DNA from: Isoptericola variabilis 225
Lineage (GTDB): Bacteria > Actinomycetota > Actinomycetes > Actinomycetales > Cellulomonadaceae
Direction: 5' to 3'
Assembly: GCF_000215105.1 (NCBI RefSeq)
Contig: NC_015588.1
Span: 3,100,001-3,164,000, forward strand
DNA length: 64,000 nucleotides
Shown here: positions 37,103-46,035 of the stretch, piece after piece
Position numbering within the stretch: position 1 is the first letter of the stretch
Layout: every line of letters starts with the position of its first letter
Made by a program: the position numbers and the translations under genes
Notes under the pieces: model-generated
What the model saw: only the letters and a program-made list of their open reading frames with translations
Told to the model about the DNA's origin: nothing
Database searches by the model: none

Positions 37103-38539
37103 TCAGCAGGGCGCGTCGGCGCTCTCGTCGACGCCGGCCGCGAGGAGGTCGCCGTCACCGAGGAGATGCTCGGCAACCGCGACGACCTCGGCCTCGGCCG
37201 CGCGGGCCCGCGCGAGCGCGTCGGCGCGCACCGCGGTGATCCTGTCGTGGAGGCGGGCGTGCACGCGCCGGCGCACGCTGCGCGCGATCGCCTCGACGTC
37301 GGACTCGTCGGGCGTCTCGCCACGCGGGGCGAGCTCGGCCGCGAGCCGCTCGACGGCGGCGTCGATCTCGGCGCGCACCTCGACCTCGGCCTCGTCGAGC
37401 AGCGCCACCACGGCCTCGTCCGCGGCGCGGCCGAGCCGCGTCTCCTCGAACCGGCGCGCGGCGTCGTCGACGATCGCCCGGGCGTGCCCGACGACGGCAC
37501 GCGCCATCGCGGGTGCGTGCGCCTTGAGCGTGCCGAGGTCGAAGAGCAGGACGCCCTCGACGTCGGCCACGCTGGGGTCGACGTCGCGGTGCAGCGCGAG
37601 GTCGAGGATGACGAGCGGCGCGGGCTCGGGCTCGTCGCCGGCGCGGGCGGCCGCACGCTCGCGCGCCCGGACCACGGCCGCGGCGTCGAGCACGTACTCG
37701 AGCGACGCCTCCGGGCGCAGGCCGCCGGCGGACGTGGCGACGTCGGGCACGATCTCGCCCGACGCGGCGCGACGCCCGCGAGCGCCGGAGCACGAGACGA
37801 CGAGGTCGGCGTCGGCGAGCGCGGCGACGAGGTCGTCGACGGGCTCGACGTCGTGCGACGCGGCGAACGTCTGCGCGCGGCCGGACTGGGAGTAGACGCG
37901 GACGTCGTCGCAGCCGCGCGCCCGCAGCGCCGCGACGGACGCCCCGGCGTACGAGCCGGTGCCGATGAGGACCGCGCGCACCGCACGGTACGGCGGCAGC
38001 TGCTCGCCCGCGAGGTCGAGCCCGAGCGCGACGACGGAGCGGCCCGCCGAGCCCAGCGCGGTCTCGTGCCCGACGCGCTTCGACGTGCGCGACGCCGTCT
38101 GGAACAGCAGCTCGAGCGTCTTGGACGTGGTCTCGTCCTTGCGCGCGACCTCGAGCGCGCGCTTGACCTGGCCGGCGATCTCGCGCTCCCCCACGACCAT
38201 CGAGTCCAGGCCGGCGGCCACCTCGAACAGGTGCTCGGTGACCTCGGGCCCGGTGCGCACGGTGAACGACTCGGCGGCGACCTCAGGCGTCACGCCCGAG
38301 CTCTCGGCGACGAGGGCCGCGACGTGGCGGGTCGCATGGCGCACGGCGTCGCCGTCGAGCGGCGCGTCGACGTCGAGGTACAGCTCGAAGCGGTTGCACG
38401 TGGAGATCACCACGGCCCCCTGCACCGGGCGGCACGTGCCCACGACGGTGCGCCCCACGGAGGCCGACCCGGTCGACAGCCGCTCGAGGGCGTCGAGGTC
38501 GAGCTCGCGGTGGGAGGCGGTGAGGGAGAGGAGAACCAC
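37103..38539 (-). CDS. hemA: Glutamyl-tRNA reductase
   Basis: 478-aa enzyme of the C5 pathway. It reduces glutamyl-tRNA to glutamate-1-semialdehyde with NADPH, the committed step of haem synthesis. The catalytic Cys lies in VISTCNRFELYL (C48). The next part is GLDSMVVGEREIAGQVKRAL, followed by the Rossmann motif LIGTGSYAG and the dimerisation helix at the C terminus. The canonical GAGKM is replaced by GTGSYAG, as in several actinobacteria. It is somewhat longer than the usual 420-450 aa. Start GTG 38539 lies 9 nt after TAAAGT. It is transcribed divergently from the hemE operon, giving a compact regulatory region of about 50 nt for the whole pathway. Confidence 0.95.
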   Translation of the reverse strand: MVLLSLTASHRELDLDALERLSTGSASVGRTVVGTCRPVQGAVVISTCNRFELYLDVDAPLDGDAVRHATRHVAALVAESSGVTPEVAAESFTVRTGPEVTEHLFEVAAGLDSMVVGEREIAGQVKRALEVARKDETTSKTLELLFQTASRTSKRVGHETALGSAGRSVVALGLDLAGEQLPPYRAVRAVLIGTGSYAGASVAALRARGCDDVRVYSQSGRAQTFAASHDVEPVDDLVAALADADLVVSCSGARGRRAASGEIVPDVATSAGGLRPEASLEYVLDAAAVVRARERAAARAGDEPEPAPLVILDLALHRDVDPSVADVEGVLLFDLGTLKAHAPAMARAVVGHARAIVDDAARRFEETRLGRAADEAVVALLDEAEVEVRAEIDAAVERLAAELAPRGETPDESDVEAIARSVRRRVHARLHDRITAVRADALARARAAEAEVVAVAEHLLGDGDLLAAGVDESADAPC

Positions 38540-38548
38540 AGTGCTCCC

Positions 38549-38554
38549 ACTTTA
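38549..38554 (-). promoter_or_regulatory. -10 hexamer TAAAGT of hemA
   Basis: On the minus strand TAAAGT ends 9 nt before GTG 38539. Confidence 0.45.
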
Positions 38555-38588
38555 AGAGCCCTCACGGCTGGGGGCAGAATCGTGGACC

Positions 38589-39731
38589 GTGACTTCCCCC
38601 ACGCCTGCCCCTGCCCAGCCGCTGCCGGCCGACCACCCGCTGGTCGACGGGCGGACGGCCCGATCGCCGCTCGTGCGGGCGCTGCGGGGTGACCGTCCCG
38701 AGCGCACGCCGGTGTGGTTCATGCGCCAGGCGGGCCGCTCGCTGCCCGAGTACCGGGAGGTGCGGCACGGGATCGCGATGCTCGAGTCGTGCCTGCGCCC
38801 GGAGCTCGCGGCCGAGATCACGCTTCAGCCCGTGCGCCGGCACGGGGTCGACGCCGCGATCTTCTTCAGCGACATCGTCGTGCCCCTGAGGCTGGCCGGC
38901 GTGGACGTGGACATCCAGCCCGGCGTCGGGCCGGTCATGGACCGGCCGTACCGGACGGCCGACGACGTCGCGCGGCTCGTCGAGCGCGACCTCGACGACG
39001 CGTCCCTGGAGCCGATCCGCGAGGCGGTGACGCTGACCGTCTCCGGTCTCGACGAGGAGGAGGGGACGAGCGTGCCGCTCATCGGGTTCGGCGGAGCGCC
39101 GTTCACGCTCGCCGCGTACCTCGTCGAGGGCCGCCCGTCGCGCGACCACCTCGCCGCCCGCACGCTCATGCACGCCGACCCCGGCACGTGGCGCCGCCTC
39201 ACCGAGTGGACCGCCGACCTCACGGGCCGCTTCCTGCGCGCCCAGGTGCTCGCGGGCGCGTCGGCCGTGCAGCTCTTCGACTCGTGGGCGGGGTCGCTGT
39301 CGCTCGCGGACTACGCCGCGCACGTCGCGCCGTCGTCCACGCGGGCGCTCGCCCACGTCGCGGACCTGCGGGTGCCGGGGAGCGAGACCGGCGTCCCCGG
39401 GATCCACTTCGGCACGGGCACGGGCCACCTCCTGGCCGCGATGCGCGACGTGCTGCGCGACGCCGGGCTCACCCACCGGGCGGTCGGCGTCGACTACCGC
39501 ACGCCGCTCGACGAGGCCGCAACCGTGCTCGGCCCCGACGTGCCCGTGCAGGGCAACGTCGACCCGGCCCTGCTCGCCGCGCCGTGGGAGGTGCTCGAGG
39601 CGCACGTACGCGACGTCGTCGCGCGCGGGACCGCCGCGCCGGGCCACGTGCTCAACCTCGGCCACGGCGTGCCGCCCGAGACCGACCCGACCGTCCTGAC
39701 GCGCGTCACCGAGCTGGTGCACTCCCTGTGA
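38589..39731 (+). CDS. hemE: Uroporphyrinogen decarboxylase
   Basis: 380-aa enzyme that decarboxylates uroporphyrinogen III to coproporphyrinogen III. Signatures: TPVWFMRQAGRSLPEYRE near the N terminus (with the active-site RQAGR), FFSDIVVPL, GFGGAPFTLAAYLVEG, then the C-terminal LNLGHGVPPETDP. Start GTG 38589. The stop overlaps the next gene as GTGA. It is the first gene of the hemE-hemY-hemC-hemD-hemB-hemL cluster. Confidence 0.96.
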   Translation: MTSPTPAPAQPLPADHPLVDGRTARSPLVRALRGDRPERTPVWFMRQAGRSLPEYREVRHGIAMLESCLRPELAAEITLQPVRRHGVDAAIFFSDIVVPLRLAGVDVDIQPGVGPVMDRPYRTADDVARLVERDLDDASLEPIREAVTLTVSGLDEEEGTSVPLIGFGGAPFTLAAYLVEGRPSRDHLAARTLMHADPGTWRRLTEWTADLTGRFLRAQVLAGASAVQLFDSWAGSLSLADYAAHVAPSSTRALAHVADLRVPGSETGVPGIHFGTGTGHLLAAMRDVLRDAGLTHRAVGVDYRTPLDEAATVLGPDVPVQGNVDPALLAAPWEVLEAHVRDVVARGTAAPGHVLNLGHGVPPETDPTVLTRVTELVHSL

Positions 39732-41206
39732 CCCTCCCCGAGCGACCGGCCGAGGAGGTCGACGCCGTCGTCGTCGGTGGCGGCGTCGGCGGGCTCGTGG
39801 CCGCGTACACGCTGGTCAACCGCGGGCTGCGGGTCGTCGTGCTCGAGGCGTCCGACCGCGTCGGCGGACCCGTGCGCGGCGGGGCGTTCGCGGCGCTCCC
39901 CCGCGTGCCGCTCGACCTGGGCGCCGAGTCGTTCGCCGCGCGCGGGACGGCCGTGGCGAGCCTCGCGGCCGAGCTCGGGCTGCGCGTCGTCGAGCCGGCG
40001 GCCAGGCCGGCGTGGGGCTACGCCGCCGGGCGCGCGTTCCCGCTGCCCGCGGCGGGCGTGCTCGGCATCCCGTCCGTGCCGTGGGCGCGCGACGTGCGCC
40101 GCGCGGTCGGCTGGCCCGGGGTCGCCCGGGCGTCGCTCGACCGCGTGCTGCCCCGGTTCGTCGCCGACACGACCGACCTCGGCACGCTCGCGCGGTCACG
40201 CCTCGGCCGCCGCGTGACCGAGCGGCTCGTCGCACCCGTGGCCGCGGGCGTGCACTCGGCCCCGCTCGACCGGCTCGACGTCGCGACCGTCGCGCCCGGC
40301 CTGCTCGAGGCGTTCCGGCTCGAGGCGTCGCTGTCCAAGGCCGTGGGCACCCTGCGCGCCGCCGCGCCCGCCGGCTCGGCCGTGCGCGGCGTCGACGGCG
40401 GCATGCACGCGCTCGTCGAGGCCCTCGCCGGGGAGATCGCCGCGAGCGCCGAGGAGTGGGTCGACTCGCCGCGCGTCGACCAGACCGGTCCCATCCACAC
40501 CGCGGTGCGGCTGCGCCAGGAGGTCGTCGCGGTCGAGCGGGCCGACGACGGCGCGTGGGTCGTGCGCACGGCCGCCGGCGGGCGGGTCGAGGCGGCGCGG
40601 CTCGTCGTCGCGACCTCGGCGCTCGCGCCGCTCGTCGCGCCGTGGCTCGGCGCGTCGGGCGTCCCGGTGCCGCGGCAAGAGCGGGGCGCCGACGTCTGGC
40701 TCGCGACGCTGCTGCTCGAGGCGCCCGAGCTCGACGCCGCACCGCGCGGGTCGGGGATGCTCGTCGCGCCGGACGAGGGCCCGACGTCGCGCCGCGCCCC
40801 GGGCGGGGAGCGCCCCGGCGTGCGGGCCAAGGCGCTGACGCACTCGACCGCGAAGTGGCCGTGGCTCGCCGAGCGCGTCCAGGCTGCCGCGGGCGCCGGC
40901 GTGCACGTGGTCCGGCTGTCGTACGGGCGCATCGGCGAGGAGACCGTGCCCCCCACCCCGGACGAGGCCGCGCGGGACGCCTCCGTGCTGCTCGGCGTCG
41001 ACCTCACCGACCGGGTCGGCGACCACCTGCTGCAGCGCTGGGACGGCGCCCTCCCCCCGCCGACCCCCGCCTACCGGGCCGACGTCGCGGCCTTCGGTGC
41101 CGCCGTCGGGCACACGCCGGGGCTCGCCGTGACGGGCGGGTGGGTCGCCGGGACCGGGCTCGCGGCGATCGTCGCGCACGCGCAGGCCGCGGTCGCCGGG
41201 CTCTGA
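39728..41206 (+). CDS. hemY: Coproporphyrinogen III / protoporphyrinogen oxidase (HemY/CgoX type)
   Basis: 492-aa FAD-dependent oxidase. The N-terminal dinucleotide motif VVVGGGVGGLVAAYTL is followed by VLEASDRVGGPVRG. The substrate region includes LGAESFAARG, and the C-terminal FAD segment is VTGGWVAGTGLAAIVAHA. In actinobacteria this enzyme converts coproporphyrinogen III to coproporphyrin III in the coproporphyrin-dependent haem pathway (established for the group). Start GTG 39728 overlaps the hemE stop. A 102-nt gap follows before hemC. Confidence 0.93.
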   Translation: MTLPERPAEEVDAVVVGGGVGGLVAAYTLVNRGLRVVVLEASDRVGGPVRGGAFAALPRVPLDLGAESFAARGTAVASLAAELGLRVVEPAARPAWGYAAGRAFPLPAAGVLGIPSVPWARDVRRAVGWPGVARASLDRVLPRFVADTTDLGTLARSRLGRRVTERLVAPVAAGVHSAPLDRLDVATVAPGLLEAFRLEASLSKAVGTLRAAAPAGSAVRGVDGGMHALVEALAGEIAASAEEWVDSPRVDQTGPIHTAVRLRQEVVAVERADDGAWVVRTAAGGRVEAARLVVATSALAPLVAPWLGASGVPVPRQERGADVWLATLLLEAPELDAAPRGSGMLVAPDEGPTSRRAPGGERPGVRAKALTHSTAKWPWLAERVQAAAGAGVHVVRLSYGRIGEETVPPTPDEAARDASVLLGVDLTDRVGDHLLQRWDGALPPPTPAYRADVAAFGAAVGHTPGLAVTGGWVAGTGLAAIVAHAQAAVAGL

Positions 41207-41308
41207 CGCCTCGCTCCCGTCCTGCGAGGTCGGACGGCGGGTGTGAGATCGGCCTCGACCCGCGCCCCGGGTTGTGGGTCCCCCGGGGCCCTGGGGGAGA
41301 CTGGAGCG

Positions 41309-42403
41309 GTGAGCACCCCCGCAGAGCCCGGAACCGCACCGCTGCGCCTCGGCACCCGGGGCAGCGCGCTCGCCATGACGCAGTCGGGCATGGTCGCGCG
41401 CCGGCTCACCGAGCTCCTGGGCAGGCCCGTGGAGCTCGTGCGCATCCGCACCGAGGGCGACGTGAAGACCGGGTCGCTCGCGTCGCTCGGCGGCACCGGC
41501 GTGTTCGTCACGGCCCTGCGCGAGGCGCTGCTCGACGGCCGCTGCGACGTCGCCGTCCACTCGCTCAAGGACCTGCCCACGACCCAGCCGCCCGAGCTCA
41601 CCGTCGTGACGCCCGAGCGCGAGGACCCGCGCGACGTGCTGTGCGCGCGGGACGGTCTCACGCTCGAGACGCTGCCGCGCGGGTCCCGCGTGGGCACCGG
41701 CTCGCCGCGGCGTGCGGCACAGCTCAAGGCCGCGCGCCCCGACGTCGAGATCGTCGACATCCGGGGCAACGTCGACACGCGCCTCGCCCGCGCGCTCGGA
41801 CCTGAGGCCGACCTCGACGCGGTCGTGCTCGCGCACGCCGGGCTGACCCGGCTGGGCCGCACCGACGTGGTCACCGAGGTCCTGCCGCCCGGCGTGGTCG
41901 CGCCCGCCCCGGGCCAGGGGGCGCTCGCGGTCGAGGCGCGCACGGCCGACCTGCAGCCGGGCGCCCCCGACGGCGGTGCGCTCGCCCGCGCGTTCGCCGC
42001 GCTCGACCACCGCGCGACGCGCGTCGCCGTGATCGCCGAGCGGACCGTCCTGGCCCGGCTCGAGGCCGGGTGCGCCGCGCCCGTCGGGGCGTACGCGCGC
42101 GTCGAGGACGGCGCGCTGCACCTCGGGGCGGTCGTCGCGCGCGTCGACGGCACCGAGCAGCTCAAGCACCGCGCGAGCGTCGAGCTCGCGGCCGAGATGT
42201 CGACCGCCGCGCTCGACGCCGTCGCCACCGAGCTCGGCGAGCGCGTGGCCGAGGCGCTGCTGGCCGACGGCGCCGACCGGCTCGCACCGCTGCGTCCCGG
42301 CACGTCCGCCGCGAGCCCGGAGCTGCCCACGGGCGCCTCGCGCCGGGTCGACAGCGCTCCGCTGCACTCCCCGACCGGCACCGACGACCCGGAGGGTGCG
42401 TGA
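41309..42403 (+). CDS. hemC: Hydroxymethylbilane synthase (porphobilinogen deaminase)
   Basis: 364-aa enzyme that joins four porphobilinogens into hydroxymethylbilane. It starts with the GTRGSALAMTQSG signature. Catalytic Asp is in VAVHSLKDLPT, the substrate-binding arginines are in GTGSPRRAAQL and DIRGNVDTRL, and dipyrromethane cofactor Cys is C255 in LEAGCAAPVGAYA. About 50 residues at the C terminus are Pro/Ser-rich and not part of the core. Start GTG 41309. Stop overlaps the hemD start as GTGA. Confidence 0.95.
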   Translation: MSTPAEPGTAPLRLGTRGSALAMTQSGMVARRLTELLGRPVELVRIRTEGDVKTGSLASLGGTGVFVTALREALLDGRCDVAVHSLKDLPTTQPPELTVVTPEREDPRDVLCARDGLTLETLPRGSRVGTGSPRRAAQLKAARPDVEIVDIRGNVDTRLARALGPEADLDAVVLAHAGLTRLGRTDVVTEVLPPGVVAPAPGQGALAVEARTADLQPGAPDGGALARAFAALDHRATRVAVIAERTVLARLEAGCAAPVGAYARVEDGALHLGAVVARVDGTEQLKHRASVELAAEMSTAALDAVATELGERVAEALLADGADRLAPLRPGTSAASPELPTGASRRVDSAPLHSPTGTDDPEGA

Positions 42404-43230
42404 GCGTGCCCGTCGTGCTCGTGCCGCGCGCACCCGCGCGGGCCGCGGGCCTCGCCCGGCGCCTGCACGACGCGGGCGCCGAGGTCGTCGTGGCGCCCGT
42501 GGTCGAGCGCGCCCCGGTCGAGGACACCGCCCCGCTCGACGAGGCCGTGCGGGCGCTCGCGGCCGGCGCGTACGCGTGGGTCGCCGTGACGAGCGTCAAC
42601 GCGGTCGACGCGCTCGTGGCGGCCGGGGCCCGGACCGGTGCTCCGCTCGACGCGAGCTCGCGGGCGGCTCGGTGGGCCGCCGTCGGGCAGGCGACGCGAC
42701 GCGCGCTCGAGACGGTCGGGGTCACCGTGGACCTCGTGCCCGACGGCGAGTCGTCCGCGGCGGGCCTCGTCGCCGCCTTCACCGAGTTGTCAGGGCCAGG
42801 CCGCGGTATACCCGGGCGTGAGCCTGACAGCTCGCGAGAAGGGCGGGTGCTGCTGCCGCTCGGCGACCTCGCCGGCCCCACGCTCGCCGACGGGCTCGCC
42901 TCGCTCGGCTGGACGCCCGACGTCGTCACCGCCTACCGCACCGTGCGCACCGACCTCCCGGCCGACGTCGCGCGGCGCGCGTACGACGTCGTGGTCGTCA
43001 GCTCCGGGTCCGTGGCCCGGGAGGTCGCGCGCCAGGTCGGCACGCGCGCGCCCGTCGTCGCGATCGGGCGGCCCTCGGCCGAGGCCGCGCGCGAGGCGGG
43101 GCTGACCGTCGCCGCCGTCGCCGAGCACCCGACCGACGAGGCGCTCGCCGCCGCCGTCACCACCGTCCTGTCAGAAACCCGGTGGGCTCTGGCCCACCAG
43201 GTTTCTGACACCAGAAGGGAGCACCCGTGA
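42400..43230 (+). CDS. hemD: Uroporphyrinogen-III synthase carrying two in-frame palindromic insertions
   Basis: 276-aa enzyme that closes hydroxymethylbilane to uroporphyrinogen III. The fold is recognisable by [46 protein letters not shown] and [15 protein letters not shown], and by its position between hemC and hemB. Two 42-bp palindromes lie within the reading frame. One (residues 130-143) sits at the hinge between the two lobes and gives [17 protein letters not shown]. The other (residues 257-270) supplies almost all of the last 20 residues, [15 protein letters not shown]. Both keep the frame. The C terminus therefore comes from the element rather than from the family. The ends overlap hemC and hemB by 4 nt each. 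Fold and function should survive because both sites are peripheral (inference). Confidence 0.92.
   Translation: MSVPVVLVPRAPARAAGLARRLHDAGAEVVVAPVVERAPVEDTAPLDEAVRALAAGAYAWVAVTSVNAVDALVAAGARTGAPLDASSRAARWAAVGQATRRALETVGVTVDLVPDGESSAAGLVAAFTELSGPGRGIPGREPDSSREGRVLLPLGDLAGPTLADGLASLGWTPDVVTAYRTVRTDLPADVARRAYDVVVVSSGSVAREVARQVGTRAPVVAIGRPSAEAAREAGLTVAAVAEHPTDEALAAAVTTVLSETRWALAHQVSDTRREHP
42788..42829 (+). repeat. 42-bp palindrome, family A copy 1 (in hemD)
   Basis: TGTCAGG...CCTGACA with a centre near GGTATACC. The symmetry extends outwards to CGAGT and GCTCG. Translated in hemD as part of [17 protein letters not shown]. The partner copy is at 52618-52659 in copA. Confidence 0.9.
43169..43210 (+). 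repeat. 42-bp palindrome, family B copy 1 (hemD 3' end)
   Basis: TGTCAGAAACC...GGTTTCTGACA, arms of about 19 bp with one mismatch around a 4-nt centre. It ends 16 nt before the hemB start and immediately before the hemB ribosome-binding site. The partner copy is at 51310-51351. Confidence 0.9.
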
Positions 43231-44252
43231 GCACCTCCGGGATCGTCTACCGGCCGCGCCGTCTGCGCGCCACGCCGCGCATGCGCCGCCTCGTCGCCGA
43301 GCACCGGCTCCACGCAGCCGACCTGGTGCTGCCGCTGTTCGTCAAGGAAGGACTCACCGAGCCGGCGCCCATCAGCTCGATGCCCGGCCAGGTGCAGCAC
43401 ACCGAGGAGACGCTGCGCGACGCGGTCGCCGCGGCAGCGCGCGCGGGCCTCGGCGGGATCATGCTCTTCGGCATCCCGGCGGTGCGCGACGCGACCGGCT
43501 CGCAGGCCGAGGCGCCCGACGGGATCCTCCAGCGCGGCATCCGCGCCGCGCGCGAGGCGATCGCCGCCGTCGAGCAGGAGACCGGCCGGCCGGGACCGGT
43601 CGTCATGGCCGACACGTGCCTCGACGAGTTCACCGACCACGGGCACTGCGGGGTCCTCACGCCGGACGGCGTGGTCGACAACGACGCGACGCTCGACCGG
43701 TACGCGGCCATGGCGGTCGCGCAGGCGAAGGCCGGCGCGGAGGTCGTCTCGCCGTCGGGGATGATGGACGGCCAGGTCGCGGTGATCCGCGACGCGCTCG
43801 ACGACGCGGGCTTCGAGTCGGTGAGCATCCTCGCCTACAGCGCCAAGTACGCGAGCCCGTTCTACGGGCCCTTCCGCGAGGCGGTCGACTCGGCGCTGCA
43901 GGGCGACCGGCGCACGTACCAGATGGACGCGGCCAACGGCCGCGAGGGCCTGCGCGAGGCCGACCTCGACCTCGCCGAGGGCGCGGACATGGTCATGGTC
44001 AAGCCCGCCGGCTCGTACCTCGACGTGCTGCGCGGCGTCGCGGACCGCTCGGACGTGCCCGTCGCGGCGTACCAGGTCTCCGGCGAGTACGCGATGATCG
44101 AGGCCGCCGCCGCCAACGGCTGGATCGACCGCCGGGCCTCGGTGCTCGAGTCCGTGCTGAGCATCAAGCGCGCGGGCGCCGACGTGATCCTCACCTACTG
44201 GGCGCTCGAGATCGCCGGCTGGTTCAGCGAAGGACAGGAAGGACGGGCATGA
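43227..44252 (+). CDS. hemB: Delta-aminolevulinic acid dehydratase (porphobilinogen synthase)
   Basis: 341-aa enzyme that condenses two 5-aminolevulinates to porphobilinogen. The Schiff-base lysines are K207 ([17 protein letters not shown]) and K259 ([13 protein letters not shown]). The metal region is [14 protein letters not shown]; one of the three zinc cysteines of the classic CxCxxxxHGHCG motif is Asp, which suggests a metal preference other than pure zinc (inference). Start GTG 43227 overlaps the hemD stop and has AGAAGGGAG upstream. That site abuts palindrome B1, so folding of the palindrome could influence hemB translation. Confidence 0.96.
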   Translation: MSTSGIVYRPRRLRATPRMRRLVAEHRLHAADLVLPLFVKEGLTEPAPISSMPGQVQHTEETLRDAVAAAARAGLGGIMLFGIPAVRDATGSQAEAPDGILQRGIRAAREAIAAVEQETGRPGPVVMADTCLDEFTDHGHCGVLTPDGVVDNDATLDRYAAMAVAQAKAGAEVVSPSGMMDGQVAVIRDALDDAGFESVSILAYSAKYASPFYGPFREAVDSALQGDRRTYQMDAANGREGLREADLDLAEGADMVMVKPAGSYLDVLRGVADRSDVPVAAYQVSGEYAMIEAAAANGWIDRRASVLESVLSIKRAGADVILTYWALEIAGWFSEGQEGRA

Positions 44253-45637
44253 CGGACACCGCAGGCTTCGGACTCGTGGAGAACGCGATGGTGGACAGCA
44301 CCGCACCGGCCGACAACCACGCGGCGTTCGTCCGCGCGCAGGCCGCGATCCCGGGCGGCGTCAACTCGCCCGTGCGCGCGTACGGGTCGGTGGGCGGCGA
44401 CCCGCGGTTCCTCGCGAGCGCACGCGGGGCCTACGTGACCGACGTCGCGGGCCGCGAGTACGTCGACCTCGTCGGCTCGTGGGGCCCGGCGCTGCTGGGG
44501 CACGCCCACCCCGACGTGGTGGCGGCCGTGCAGGAGGCCGCGGCGCGCGGCCTGTCGTTCGGCGCGCCGACGGTCGCGGAGGTCGAGCTCGCGGAGGAGG
44601 TCCGACGGCGCGTGCCGCCCGCCGAGCGCGTGCGGCTCGTGTCCACGGGCACCGAGGCCACCATGACCGCGATCCGGCTCGCGCGCGGCGTGACCGGGCG
44701 GCCGCTCGTCGTGAAGTTCGCCGGCTGCTACCACGGGCACGTCGACGCGCTGCTCGCCGAGGCCGGCTCCGGCGTCGCGACCCTGGGCATGCCGGGGACG
44801 TCGGGCGTGACCGAGGCGTCCGCGGCCGAGACGCTCGTGCTGCCGTACAACGACCTCGCGGCCGTCGAGGCCGCGTTCGCGCAGCACGGCTCGCAGATCG
44901 CCGCGGTCATCACCGAGGCGTCGCCCGCCAACATGGGCGTCGTGCCGCCCGCCGAGGGCTTCAACGAGGGCCTGCGCCGCATCACGTCCGCGCACGGCGC
45001 GCTGCTGATCCTCGACGAGGTGCTCACCGGGTTCCGCGTGGGGCCCTCGGGCTGGTGGGGTGTGGAAAACTCCGCGAGCGCGACCACCGGCTCCGAGGGG
45101 TACACGCCCGACCTGTTCACGTTCGGCAAGGTCGTGGGCGGCGGGATGCCCGTCGCGGCGCTCGGCGGGCCGGCGTCGATCATGGACCAGCTCGCGCCGA
45201 GCGGGCCGGTGTACCAGGCGGGGACGCTGTCCGGGAACCCGGTCGCCGTGGCCGCGGGCCTGACGACGCTGCGCCTGGCCGACGAGTCGGTGTACGCGCG
45301 GGTGGACGCCGTCGCGGACACGCTCGCGACCGCGCTCGGCGACGCCCTCGCCGCCGAGGGCGTGGAGCACCGCGTGCAGCGGGCCGGGTCGCTGTTCTCC
45401 GTGTTCTTCGGACCGTTCGCCGCCGAGCACGGCGTGCGCGACTACGCGCAGGCCCAGGCGCAGGAGGTCTTCCGCTACCGCGCGCTGTTCCACGCGATGC
45501 TCGACGCCGGGGTCAACCTGCCGCCGTCGGTCTTCGAGGCGTGGTTCGTCTCGGCGGCGCACGACGACGACGCGGTCAGCCGCATCGTCGACGCCCTGCC
45601 CGCCGGGGCGCGGGCCGCGGCGGCCGCGACGGCCTGA
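44249..45637 (+). CDS. hemL: Glutamate-1-semialdehyde 2,1-aminomutase
   Basis: 462-aa PLP-dependent aminomutase making 5-aminolevulinate from glutamate-1-semialdehyde, the product of HemA. PLP lysine is near K294 in [12 protein letters not shown]. Other signatures are [43 protein letters not shown] and [13 protein letters not shown] 44249 overlaps the hemB stop as ATGA and has AGGAAGGACGG upstream; a second ATG at 44288 is possible because the first residues are not conserved. It is the last gene of the haem operon and is followed by two hairpins. Confidence 0.96.
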   Translation: MTDTAGFGLVENAMVDSTAPADNHAAFVRAQAAIPGGVNSPVRAYGSVGGDPRFLASARGAYVTDVAGREYVDLVGSWGPALLGHAHPDVVAAVQEAAARGLSFGAPTVAEVELAEEVRRRVPPAERVRLVSTGTEATMTAIRLARGVTGRPLVVKFAGCYHGHVDALLAEAGSGVATLGMPGTSGVTEASAAETLVLPYNDLAAVEAAFAQHGSQIAAVITEASPANMGVVPPAEGFNEGLRRITSAHGALLILDEVLTGFRVGPSGWWGVENSASATTGSEGYTPDLFTFGKVVGGGMPVAALGGPASIMDQLAPSGPVYQAGTLSGNPVAVAAGLTTLRLADESVYARVDAVADTLATALGDALAAEGVEHRVQRAGSLFSVFFGPFAAEHGVRDYAQAQAQEVFRYRALFHAMLDAGVNLPPSVFEAWFVSAAHDDDAVSRIVDALPAGARAAAAATA

Positions 45638-45641
45638 CCTC

Positions 45642-45685
45642 GGGCGCCGCCCGGCCGGTCGGCGCCCATGGGGACCTCTCCCCAT
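45642..45685 (+). terminator. Double hairpin after the haem operon
   Basis: Stem 1 GGGCGCC/GGCGCCC (45642-45667), directly followed by stem 2 ATGGGG/CCCCAT (45668-45685). They separate hemL from the next operon. Confidence 0.55.
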
Positions 45686-45747
45686 CGACCGTGCACGGCG
45701 GACCTGGCATCCTAGGTCCGCGCGTACGGAAGACAGGGGGTGTTCGC

Positions 45748-46035
45748 GTGGGAGATCGACTGCGCATCGACCTCGGCGTCGTGCGGGACACCGCGACGCG
45801 GCTGGGCTCGATCGGCACGAGTCTCGAGGGTGCCGAGTCGGCGGCCGACGAGCTCGCCGGGATGATCCCGCACCGCGGGCTCGCCGGCTGCGTCGAGAAG
45901 TTCGGCAAGAACTGGGACCGGGCCCGGACCGAGCTCATCGGCAAGCTCGAGGACCTCCAGGGGGCGGCGACGACCGTCGCGGACACGTTCGAGGAGGCCG
46001 ACTCCGAGATGGCCGCGACCGTGAGGGGTGAGTGA
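45748..46035 (+). CDS. Small WXG100/ESX-like helical protein
   Basis: 95-aa all-helical protein. Two amphipathic helices are separated by a turn around LAGCVEKFGKNWDRAR; the family WxG turn is represented here by W-D-R. The N-terminal RIDLGVVRDTATRLGSIGTSLEGAESAADEL and the C-terminal ATTVADTFEEADSEMAATV are typical of WXG100-family members encoded before type VII secretion cargo in actinobacteria. Start GTG 45748 has ACAGGGGG upstream. The stop overlaps the next start as TGATG. It probably pairs with the following protein as a secretion partner (inference). Confidence 0.72.
   Translation: MGDRLRIDLGVVRDTATRLGSIGTSLEGAESAADELAGMIPHRGLAGCVEKFGKNWDRARTELIGKLEDLQGAATTVADTFEEADSEMAATVRGE

Noticed and set aside
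38589..45637. Haem gene cluster order considered as novel
   Set aside because: hemE-hemY-hemC-hemD-hemB-hemL with divergent hemA is ordinary for actinobacteria; only the palindromic insertions are unusual.
45686..45747. Promoter of the type VII-like island
   Set aside because: Only a partial TAGGTC hexamer is visible and no convincing -35; it was not listed as a feature.
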